DNA of 6,661 bases from positions 1 to 6,661 of the forward strand of contig JAUHVS010000326.1 of the NCBI GenBank assembly GCA_030424955.1, read 5' to 3'. How positions within the stretch are numbered: position 1 is the first letter of the stretch; each line of letters begins with the position of its first letter. The DNA comes from a bacterium. GTDB lineage: Bacteria > Myxococcota_A > Bradymonadia > UBA7976 > UBA1532. Positions 1 through 6,249 of the stretch are shown piece by piece. The notes beneath the pieces were generated by a model. That model had not been told where the DNA came from, did no database searches, and saw nothing but the letters and a program-made list of their open reading frames with translations. A program made the position numbers and the translations under genes.

Positions 1-43
1 GGAGACTTCGCGTCGTGAGGGCGGCGCAGGGCGGGGGTCGCCC

Positions 44-1081
44 GTGAGGGCTCGCGCCGGGCGGTCTCGCTGGGCGATCGGGTGGGGGCTGCTGACGGCG
101 GCCCTCTGGCTGGTGTGGCTGAGCCCTGCCGCCGCACAAGGCAGCGCCCGTACGGCGCACTACGCGGTGGAGTGGGCCTCCGGCTTGGACGGGTTCGCGC
201 AGGGGGTGGTGGACGAGATCGAGGGCTTCCACGACCGCATCTACGGTGAGCTGGGGCTGCCCGTCGAGCAGCCCATGACGCGGGTGGTCGTGGTGCGCGA
301 CGCAGACGCGCTGAACGCCCAGGCCCAAGCGGAGAACGGCGGCCGGCCACCGGAGTGGGCGGAGGGCCTGGCCTATCCCATGAAGCGGTTGATCTATGTG
401 CACGTGGCGCGCGGGCCAACCGAGCTCGCGACGACCCTCAAGCACGAGATCAGTCACGTCGCCCTGGGGACCCTCGCAGGGGCCCACGCCCCCGTGTGGT
501 TGTCGGAGGGCCTGGCGATCCTGCAGTCCGAGCCCATCGCCTTCGAGCGCATGTGGCTGCTGACCGAGGCGGCGACGATGGGCGCGCTGCACCCGCTCAC
601 CAGCCTCAGCGATGGCTTCCCCGCGGGCGGTGGCCGGGCCGGGGTGGCCTACGCCCAGTCCGTTCACTTTGTGGGCTACCTGCGTAAGCGCTTCGGGACC
701 GACAAGTTTGCAGCCTTCCTGCAGGCGCTGAAGGCAGACGCCGCCGACTCGGCCGTGCCCCGGCCGGGTGACCTGGACGCGGCGTTCCGGGCCGCCTTTC
801 GCCGTCCGATGGAGACGGTGGAGCGGGAGTGGCGGCAGTCGGTCGAGATGTGGTGGGGCTGGATCCCCGTGCTCTTCGGGGGGACGACGCTCTGGGTCTT
901 GGCCACGCTGCTGCTGGTGGGCGCCTGGCGGCGCAAGCGCCGTGAGCGCGCGGATCGCATGACCGTCCTGCGCTCGTACGAGGCCGTGGAGATGGCCGAG
1001 GACATCGAGATCGCCCATCAGCTCGTCCCACCGCCTTCGACCTATGATCCGTACGAGGGTCGGCCGCCGACGATCCACTGA
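44..1081 (+). CDS. Membrane-anchored gluzincin metallopeptidase (peptidase MA-like)
   Basis: This is a probable zinc metallopeptidase acting on the outer side of the inner membrane; its substrate is unknown. Residues 1-31 form a signal peptide: an Arg-rich start, a hydrophobic core from about 11 to 27, and an A-A-A cleavage site before Gln32. The zinc site is HEISH at 134-138 with a likely third ligand, Glu155, in the WLSEGLA motif 17 residues later; this HExxH...E spacing is typical of gluzincins and of peptidase MA-like domains. A second membrane segment (about 272-294) is followed by RRKRRER, so the catalytic part faces out and a roughly 50-residue acidic, proline-rich tail lies in the cytoplasm. 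The start is GTG; no other start lies upstream in this frame within the window, and the signal peptide begins right there. A weak purine-rich ribosome site lies at 28-37. No key residue is missing. A non-peptidase role cannot be excluded. Confidence 0.88.
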   Translation: MRARAGRSRWAIGWGLLTAALWLVWLSPAAAQGSARTAHYAVEWASGLDGFAQGVVDEIEGFHDRIYGELGLPVEQPMTRVVVVRDADALNAQAQAENGGRPPEWAEGLAYPMKRLIYVHVARGPTELATTLKHEISHVALGTLAGAHAPVWLSEGLAILQSEPIAFERMWLLTEAATMGALHPLTSLSDGFPAGGGRAGVAYAQSVHFVGYLRKRFGTDKFAAFLQALKADAADSAVPRPGDLDAAFRAAFRRPMETVEREWRQSVEMWWGWIPVLFGGTTLWVLATLLLVGAWRRKRRERADRMTVLRSYEAVEMAEDIEIAHQLVPPPSTYDPYEGRPPTIH

Positions 1082-1187
1082 GCCCCTGACGCATCGTGGG
1101 CGGCGGCCTGAGCGACATCACGCAGCGATCATCGGCCGGATGCCATGGTCACGTGGCCGCGGCGTGGGCTGGGTGGGGTCAGGCTGG

Positions 1188-1209
1188 GGGGTGACAAGCA
1201 CGCCACCCC
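1188..1209 (+). other. Weak inverted repeat in the intergenic gap
   Basis: GGGGTG at 1188-1193 pairs perfectly with CACCCC at 1204-1209 around a 10-base loop. No T-run follows, so it is not a standard intrinsic terminator. It lies about 105 bases after the peptidase stop codon. A 6-bp stem can occur by chance in DNA this GC-rich. Confidence 0.25.
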
Positions 1210-1247
1210 GGGCGCAGGATAGACCCTGGGATCGGGTGGATGGCTCG

Positions 1248-1264
1248 CCAGCGCAGGGCGCTGG
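1248..1264 (+). promoter_or_regulatory. Perfect 17-base inverted repeat before the TPR gene
   Basis: CCAGCGC (1248-1254), a three-base spacer AGG, then GCGCTGG (1258-1264): a perfect 7-bp, all but one pair G-C stem. It ends 6 bases before the ribosome-binding site of the TPR gene. In RNA it would form a stable hairpin in the 5' leader; in DNA it could be a dimeric repressor site. No T-run follows, so an intrinsic terminator is unlikely. Its function is not known, and chance formation is possible. Confidence 0.4.
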
Positions 1265-1270
1265 GACCGC

Positions 1271-1277
1271 AAGGGGG
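1271..1277 (+). promoter_or_regulatory. Shine-Dalgarno site of the TPR gene
   Basis: AAGGGGG lies 8 bases before the ATG at 1286. The reading frame is closed by TAG at 1220-1222, and no ATG, GTG or TTG codon occurs in frame between that stop and 1286, so the site and the frame together fix the start. Confidence 0.75.
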
Positions 1278-1285
1278 CCTGTGCG

Positions 1286-4200
1286 ATGAAGGATCTGCCG
1301 CTCGGCGATGGTGAGCCCAGCTGGTCGGGTGTGACGCCGGCGCCACGGCTCGGGCCGGCCGTCGACGCGCGCGAGCGGGCCCGCCTGCGCGAGACCCTGG
1401 AAGCCTACGAGCGCGAGATCTCAGCGAGCGTGGACCCCCGCCGCCGGGCGGCGCTCAGCCATGAGGTTGGGCGCATTCACGAGGACGCCTTCGGCGACCA
1501 ACGCCAGGCGATCCGGGAGTACCAGCGCGCCTTCCGAGCGGATCCCACACACCTGCCGACCCTGGTTGCCGTGCGGCGCCTGTTCGGGCAGGCGGGGAAG
1601 TGGGCCATGGTCGCGCGGGTGCTGGCCGCCGAGATCAAGGCCAGGCCGGGGCGCGAGGCGCGGGCGCGCTTGCTGTGTGAGCAGGGCGATCTGTTCTGGC
1701 TGAGGTTCAAGGACGCCGAGGGCGCGCGGCGGGCCTTTCAAGCAGCGGTCGAGCTGGCGCCCGATAGCCCGCGCGCGGTGGCCGGGCTGGCCCGAACCGC
1801 CGGGGCGGCCGGCGCGGCTGAGCAGGCGGGGGACGCGCTGCTGACCCTCTCCCGCTGGGTGGACGACGGCCGCGCGGCGGCGTCGCTGCGGGTGCAGGCG
1901 GCCGAAGATCTGCTGACCTCCAGACCCGAGCAGGCGGCCGCGTTGACGCGGGCGGCGCTCCGTGAAGGGGGAGCGCCTGCCCGAGGGTGGGCGGTGTGGG
2001 GCCGCCTGGGCGCTGCCGGCGGCGATGGGGTGGCCCTGGCCCGGAGCGCCGCGGCCGTCCGGGCGCCGGGGGCGCGGGCGAGCCTGTTGGTCGCCGCGGC
2101 GCGACAGGCGCAGGGGGTGGATCCGGCCCGCGCGCTGGGGCTGGCGGAGGAGGCCGCGGCGCTCGCGCCAGATGATCTCGCGGCGTGGGATCTCATCGCG
2201 GGCCTCGCCAGCAGCCTGGCGCAGTGGGGTGATGTGGCGCGCGCAGAGGAGAGGGCGGCGGCGGTCGCCCAGCGCCCCATGGATCGCGTGGACCGGCTCT
2301 GGCGGCTGGCGGACACCCGGTTGACCCGCCTGGGCGAAGTGGACGCGGCCATCGACGCGCTGCGGGCGCTCCTGGAGATCAAGCCGGGCTGGGCGCCGGC
2401 GCAGGAGCGGCTGGAGCGGCTGCTGGCCAGCCAGGGGGACTGGCAGGCGGTGGCGGACGCGCGCCGCGCCGGGATCGAGGTGTTGACCGACCCCCACGAG
2501 CAGGCGGACGCCTGGTACCGGTTGGGCGTGCTCTTGGAGGAGCACCTGGGAGACCAGGGGGCCGCGGCCGAGGCCTACCGCGCAGCGGTCGGCGCCCGCC
2601 CCGACTTCCATGACGCCGGCAAGGCGCTGGGCCGGCTGCTGCTGGCGAGCGGCGACTGGGTCGGCTACGCAGAGCTGCTCGAGGCCGAGGCCGAGCGGGC
2701 CGCCAGCCTCGAGGTGCGCATCTCGCTGCTCACGCGGGTCGCAGAGATCGCGGAGGAGCGGCTCGGCCACCCGGAGTGGGCGTTGGCGGCCTGCGACCAG
2801 ATCCTGGCCGAGGACCCGGGCCATCGGGCGACGGCGGCACGGGCGGGCCGGCTGCTGGCGGGCCTCGGCCGGTGGGAGCAGCTGCTCGAGATCAATGAGC
2901 ATGAGTACGAGGGCGCCTCAACCCTCGGGCACCAGCTGGCGCTGTTGGTGCGGAGCGCCGAGATCTGCGCCCGCGAGCTGGGGGACGGCGAGCGGGCGCT
3001 TCAGTACGTTGAGCGGGCCCTCGCGCTGGCGCCCCGCTACGCGCCTGCCCTCGAGCTGGCGACCGTGGTGCTACAGCGCCAGGGCGACTGGCAAGGGCTG
3101 GTGACCCTTATGCAGCGGCAGCTGGACGCGACGCCGGGCGGCGCAGCCCGGGCTCGGCTGGCCTTCCGGATGGGCGAGCTGCGGCGGGATCGCCTGGGCG
3201 ACACCGCGGGCGCGCTGGAGGCCTTCGAGATGGCCCACGCCGCCGCGGGGGAGGACGTGTCGACGTTGCTCGCGCTCGCTGGGCTCTACCGGCAGCAGGG
3301 CGACGTGGCCGCTGAGCGCCGCCTGCTCGCCGCCGCCATCGCGCGCTGCGACGAGCCTGAGGCGCGCGCGCACCTCTTGTATCGCCAGGGTGAGCACGCC
3401 CGGACGGCCGGGGATCTGGGCGCAGCGGTCGACGCCTGGGAGCAGGCGCTGGCGGCTGAGCCAGATCACCGTGGGGCGGCCGTCGCGCTGCTGGGCGCCC
3501 TGCAGGCGTTGGGGGATGACGCGGGCGTGCTGGCGCTGCAGCGCAGGCTGGCGCGGTCCGCGACCGATCCGGGCGAGGCCGTGGTGCACTGGGCCGCCGT
3601 CGGGCGGGCCGGCCTGGAGACGCCGTCCGGGCACGATGACGCCATCGAGGCCTACGAGGCGATCGTCGCCCTGACGCCCGAGGATCTCGGGGCGTGGCTC
3701 GCGCTGGATCGACTGTACGCCGCGCAGGAGCGCTACGCGGACCTGGCGCGGGTGTACGGGGCGCTGGCCGACGCGATGCCGCCCGGGGCGCTGCGGGCCG
3801 AATGGCTGGCCCGGCGGGGCCGGCTGCGGCTGGACTGCCTGGAGGATCCAGGCGGCGCGCTGCGCGACTTCCAGGCGGTGCTCGCCCTGGTGCCTGATCA
3901 CGCTGAGGCGCTGGCCCGCGTGGAGCGCGAGGCGGCGCGATCGGGTGACGTGGAGGGGCTGGCCGCGGTGCTCGAGCAGCGCCTGGCGACGGCCGGGAGC
4001 GACAAGGAGCGCGTGCTCGTGCTGGAGCGCGCCGGGGAGTCACTCTGGCGCGCGGATCGGCTCGAGGACGCAGCGCGCTGCTACAACGCGGTGGTCCAGC
4101 TCGACCCGGACTCCATCGCCGCCCTGCGCGCGCTGCGCACCATCTACCGCGATCTGGGGGAGACCGAGGCCTCAGCGCTGATGACCGAGGCAGAGGGCCG

Positions 4201-6169
4201 CCAGGCGCTGGATCCGCGCAACGCGGTCAAGCTGCTGCTCGAGGCGGGCTCGGCCCGCGAGGCGAGCCACCGAGATCCAGCGGGGGCCCTCGCAGATTAC
4301 CGCGCGGCGTTGGCGCGCGACCCCGATGACGACGAGGCGCTGGCGTCCGTGCGCCGGGTGTGTGAGCGCACGGGCCGCTGGGCTGAGCTGGCCGAGCAGC
4401 TCGAGGCGCTGGCGGGCTTGCGAGGGGCTCAGCGCATCGAGCTCTGGCGCGAGGCGGCCCAGATCTATGCCAGACGGCTACACGACATGCCCCGCGGGCT
4501 CGCCCTGATGGAGCGGGCCGCGGCCGATCCGGAGGCGCCGCTGGCTGCGCTGCAGGCCCTGGCCGATCAGCGGGTCGAGTTGGAGGACTGGGAGGGGGCG
4601 GTCACCGCCTATGCTGCGGTGGTGGCGCGCGCCGAGGATGGGGATCTGCGGCGCGCCGTGGCGCTGAGGATCGCGGCCATTCAAGAGGACAAGCGCGCAG
4701 CCCCGGCGGACGCCGTGCCCTGGCTGGTGCAGGCCTTGGGGGACACCCCGACCGCACAGGACCTGCTGCGCCTGGCGCGCACGGCGCAGACCGCAGGCCT
4801 CATCCAGCAGGCGCGGGACGCGCTGGCGACCGCCTTGCCCCTCGCCGAGCCTGGGACAGTCGTGGGAGACGCCGTGCGGCAGGCCTTGGCGAGGCTCTCG
4901 CCGGATCCCGCGCTGCGCGTCGAGCTGCTGGCGGCCGTCGCGCAGCCTGAGGCGCCGCTGGTGACGGCCCGGCGGCTGGCGGACGCCGCCGCCGCGGTTG
5001 GAGACGTGCAACTGCTGGTGGAGGTCCTGGGGCGCTGGGCGGAGGGCGCGCGGGGGGCGGCGGGCAAGCAGATTCGGCGGCTGCTCGTGAACCGAGCCGG
5101 TGAGCTGGGGGCGTCCCCGGCCGCGGTGCTCCCGCACGTGGAGGCCCTGATCCAAGCTGATCCCGATGATGGTGGGCTCCGGCGCCTTCACGTGGAGACG
5201 CTGGCCGGCGTGCCAGGCGGCCTCGACCGGCGGGCGGCCGCGATCCGGTGGCTGTTGGCGCGCGATCCGCTGTCACGCGAAGATCTCGCCCAGCTGCGCG
5301 AGGTGGGGGCGTTGAGCGGCGACCTCGACCGGGTGCACGAGCTGGACAGGCTGATCACGGCCCTGGAGGTCGACGACGTCACGTCCTTCCGCAGCAACGT
5401 GACGGTCCGCCCCAAGCGGCCGCTCGCCGCCCAGGATCGGCGGCTGATCTGGGGCGACGCTGGCCCCGCTGTGTGGGCCGACGTGCTGTCTCGGGTCGCG
5501 CAGGGGTTGCCGGGCGTCTTCCGAAGCCCCGCCGTGGCGGCGCGGGCTGCCCACGGCGCGCTGCCGGACCTTGCCCGTGAGGTGGCAGCGGACGTCGGCG
5601 AGGCGGTGGGCGGTGTGGTGCTGGACGATCTGCCCCTGGGCCAGGTGGAGCACGTCGGGCACACGCTGCATGTGTCCCGCGGGCTGGTCGAGTACCCGCC
5701 CGCTGAGCAGCGTTTCCTGCTGGGCACCGGTCTGGCCTTGGCCGGGCGTCAGCTCAGCTGGCTGCCGCGGTGGTCGGCGGCTGGCCTCGACGAGCTGCTG
5801 CAGGCGTTGGTCGCGGCCGCCGCGCAGGCGCCGGGGAGCCCCGAAGCGCAGGGCGTCCTGCCGGGGATGCGGCCTCAGCTGGCCCGCATCGGGCCCGACG
5901 TCGATCGGCTGTCGCAGCTGATGCAGTCGCGGTCGGTGGCGACGGCACGCGACGAGATCCTGGCCTGTGCCCATCGGGTGGGGCTGTTGGTCTGCGGGGG
6001 CGTCGGCCCCGCGATCTCGGCGTTGTGCCGTCAGGCCGGACACCCGCGGCCCAGCGTCAGCACGCCCGGGGTGGTGGGCGTCGTGCGCTGGGTCACCGGC
6101 GATCCCTACTACGCCCTGCGCCGCCGGGTGGGCGTCGCCCAGCGCCCGGCGCCGGTGGCGGGCCGGTGA
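1286..6169 (+). CDS. Giant TPR-repeat protein with degenerate C-terminal domain
   Basis: This 1627-residue protein has no signal peptide or clear membrane segment, so it is probably cytoplasmic. A short linker (1-33), rich in Gly and Pro, precedes a helical-repeat array from about 34 to 1309. TPR-like signatures recur throughout, such as an AL..Y..AL..DP.H..AL pattern after an LGD turn. The units are 68-72 residues long, about two helix pairs each, and differ clearly in sequence. After a transition (1310-1385), which includes one more GDL-type helix pair at 1345, comes a non-TPR domain (about 1386-1617) and a short tail. TPR arrays normally bind other proteins, so a scaffold or assembly role is likely; the partner is unknown. 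Length, regularity and domain order resemble large TPR proteins of myxobacteria, an impression from memory rather than a search. The frame is unbroken throughout. Confidence 0.92.
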   Translation: MKDLPLGDGEPSWSGVTPAPRLGPAVDARERARLRETLEAYEREISASVDPRRRAALSHEVGRIHEDAFGDQRQAIREYQRAFRADPTHLPTLVAVRRLFGQAGKWAMVARVLAAEIKARPGREARARLLCEQGDLFWLRFKDAEGARRAFQAAVELAPDSPRAVAGLARTAGAAGAAEQAGDALLTLSRWVDDGRAAASLRVQAAEDLLTSRPEQAAALTRAALREGGAPARGWAVWGRLGAAGGDGVALARSAAAVRAPGARASLLVAAARQAQGVDPARALGLAEEAAALAPDDLAAWDLIAGLASSLAQWGDVARAEERAAAVAQRPMDRVDRLWRLADTRLTRLGEVDAAIDALRALLEIKPGWAPAQERLERLLASQGDWQAVADARRAGIEVLTDPHEQADAWYRLGVLLEEHLGDQGAAAEAYRAAVGARPDFHDAGKALGRLLLASGDWVGYAELLEAEAERAASLEVRISLLTRVAEIAEERLGHPEWALAACDQILAEDPGHRATAARAGRLLAGLGRWEQLLEINEHEYEGASTLGHQLALLVRSAEICARELGDGERALQYVERALALAPRYAPALELATVVLQRQGDWQGLVTLMQRQLDATPGGAARARLAFRMGELRRDRLGDTAGALEAFEMAHAAAGEDVSTLLALAGLYRQQGDVAAERRLLAAAIARCDEPEARAHLLYRQGEHARTAGDLGAAVDAWEQALAAEPDHRGAAVALLGALQALGDDAGVLALQRRLARSATDPGEAVVHWAAVGRAGLETPSGHDDAIEAYEAIVALTPEDLGAWLALDRLYAAQERYADLARVYGALADAMPPGALRAEWLARRGRLRLDCLEDPGGALRDFQAVLALVPDHAEALARVEREAARSGDVEGLAAVLEQRLATAGSDKERVLVLERAGESLWRADRLEDAARCYNAVVQLDPDSIAALRALRTIYRDLGETEASALMTEAEGRQALDPRNAVKLLLEAGSAREASHRDPAGALADYRAALARDPDDDEALASVRRVCERTGRWAELAEQLEALAGLRGAQRIELWREAAQIYARRLHDMPRGLALMERAAADPEAPLAALQALADQRVELEDWEGAVTAYAAVVARAEDGDLRRAVALRIAAIQEDKRAAPADAVPWLVQALGDTPTAQDLLRLARTAQTAGLIQQARDALATALPLAEPGTVVGDAVRQALARLSPDPALRVELLAAVAQPEAPLVTARRLADAAAAVGDVQLLVEVLGRWAEGARGAAGKQIRRLLVNRAGELGASPAAVLPHVEALIQADPDDGGLRRLHVETLAGVPGGLDRRAAAIRWLLARDPLSREDLAQLREVGALSGDLDRVHELDRLITALEVDDVTSFRSNVTVRPKRPLAAQDRRLIWGDAGPAVWADVLSRVAQGLPGVFRSPAVAARAAHGALPDLAREVAADVGEAVGGVVLDDLPLGQVEHVGHTLHVSRGLVEYPPAEQRFLLGTGLALAGRQLSWLPRWSAAGLDELLQALVAAAAQAPGSPEAQGVLPGMRPQLARIGPDVDRLSQLMQSRSVATARDEILACAHRVGLLVCGGVGPAISALCRQAGHPRPSVSTPGVVGVVRWVTGDPYYALRRRVGVAQRPAPVAGR
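1385..5212 (+). repeat. Protein-level array of about 18 units of 68-72 residues
   Basis: Anchoring on the recurring G-D/K/R-W/V turn gives unit starts at residues 34, 104, 176, 246, 315, 384, 456, 528, 600, 672, 743, 815, 887, 958, 1030, 1100, 1171 and 1239. Unit lengths run 70, 72, 70, 69, 69, 72, 72, 72, 72, 71, 72, 72, 71, 72, 70, 71, 68, 71. Shared positions are the G-D-W turn at 1-3, an Arg-rich helix near 22-30, an LGD-like turn near 38-40, AL..Y/F..AL at about 44-52, and a P-D/x-H turn near 55-58. The first helix pair of each unit is the more variable. The two end units (34 and 1239) and those at 176-246 and 1171 match least well. The DNA of the units is well diverged, so this is an old expansion. 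Confidence 0.8.
5441..6136 (+). other. C-terminal domain of the TPR protein, possible inactive M48-like fold
   Basis: Residues 1386-1617 do not fit the repeat. The part from 1441 to 1586 follows the order of an M48 peptidase core. A strand region (VVLDDLPLGQVEHVG) precedes HTLHVSRGLVEY (1459-1470), where M48 enzymes have the strand and GL turn before their active-site helix. Then comes EQRFLLGTGLALAG (1474-1487), where HExxH would sit, and about 80 residues later CAHRVGLLVCGGVGPAISAL (1561-1580), where M48 enzymes carry the E..ADR.G third-ligand helix. All expected zinc ligands are absent, so if the fold is right it is catalytically dead. The domain ends in DPYYALRRRVGV (1606-1617). The fold call is an inference from pattern memory. 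Confidence 0.4.
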
Positions 6170-6190
6170 TGGGCGGGGGTTTGCCGCCCA
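6170..6190 (+). terminator. Hairpin directly after the TPR gene
   Basis: TGGGCGG (6170-6176) pairs perfectly with CCGCCCA (6184-6190) around the 7-base loop GGGTTTG. It starts at the base after the TGA stop codon. There is no following T-run, so it is not a classical intrinsic terminator; it may still stop transcription inefficiently or protect the mRNA 3' end. Confidence 0.4.
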
Positions 6191-6233
6191 ATGGGTAGTG
6201 TTACTGAGGCGGGGCAGGGGGCCGCGCGCCGTG

Positions 6234-6242
6234 TGGTAGGGT
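6234..6242 (+). promoter_or_regulatory. Extended -10 promoter, possibly giving a leaderless mRNA
   Basis: TGGTAGGGT matches the extended -10 pattern TGnTAnnnT, with the hexamer TAGGGT at 6237-6242. Transcription usually starts about 7 bases after such a box, which is 6249-6250, the GTG start codon itself. No good -35 box is found at 16-18 bp spacing, consistent with an extended -10 promoter. The alternative reading is that AGGG (6238-6241), 8 bases before the GTG, is a weak ribosome site on a longer transcript. Confidence 0.45.
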
Positions 6243-6249
6243 CCGCGCT

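Larger units (their letters stand above)
1082..1285. other. Intergenic region between the peptidase and TPR genes
   Basis: This 204-base gap carries no convincing gene. It contains a single TA dinucleotide (1220-1221), so no normal sigma-70 -10 box is recognisable. The TPR protein is therefore either co-transcribed with the peptidase gene or driven by a promoter type not readable by eye. Two GC-rich inverted repeats (1188-1209 and 1248-1264) and a ribosome-binding site (1271-1277) are the only structures seen. The frame of the downstream gene is closed by a TAG at 1220-1222. Confidence 0.6.

Noticed and set aside
1..47. 3' end of an upstream gene, with a stop at 16-18 (frame 1) or at 45-47 (frame 3, a GTGA overlap with the peptidase start)
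   Set aside because: Only 5 or 14 codons are visible, and neither frame can be preferred from the sequence; too little to call as a gene.
1191..1196. GTGACA, a 5/6 match to the sigma-70 -35 box
   Set aside because: No acceptable -10 box lies 16-18 bp downstream; the only TA step is 23 bp away and reads TAGACC. The match also lies within an inverted repeat.
1241..1255. TGGCTC followed by GCGCA, a partial match to a sigma-54 promoter
   Set aside because: The spacing between the GG and GC elements is 9 rather than 10 bases, and the -12 half lacks the TTGC core; chance is likely in GC-rich DNA.
1044..1289. An 81-codon plus-strand open frame bridging the gap between genes 1 and 2
   Set aside because: It starts inside the peptidase gene, overlaps the TPR start by four bases, has an Arg/Gly/Pro-rich product with no domain, and lacks a ribosome site. 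The four-base overlap is suggestive but not enough.
1421..2902. Long open frame (493 codons) on the minus strand inside the TPR gene
   Set aside because: Its product is rich in Arg, Pro, Gln and Gly with no recognisable domain, and it lies wholly opposite a well-supported repeat protein. GC-rich codon use leaves antisense frames open by chance.
3071..4043. Two further minus-strand open frames (276 and 311 codons), with a similar one of 256 codons at 5273-6043
   Set aside because: They overlap each other or the TPR gene, are Arg/Pro/Ala-rich and low in complexity, and show no family signature; these are shadows of the TPR reading frame.
6196..6201. TAGTGT as an alternative -10 box for the TIM-barrel gene
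   Set aside because: It lacks the TG extension and has no -35 match at proper spacing; the TGGTAGGGT at 6234-6242 is better in both sequence and position.
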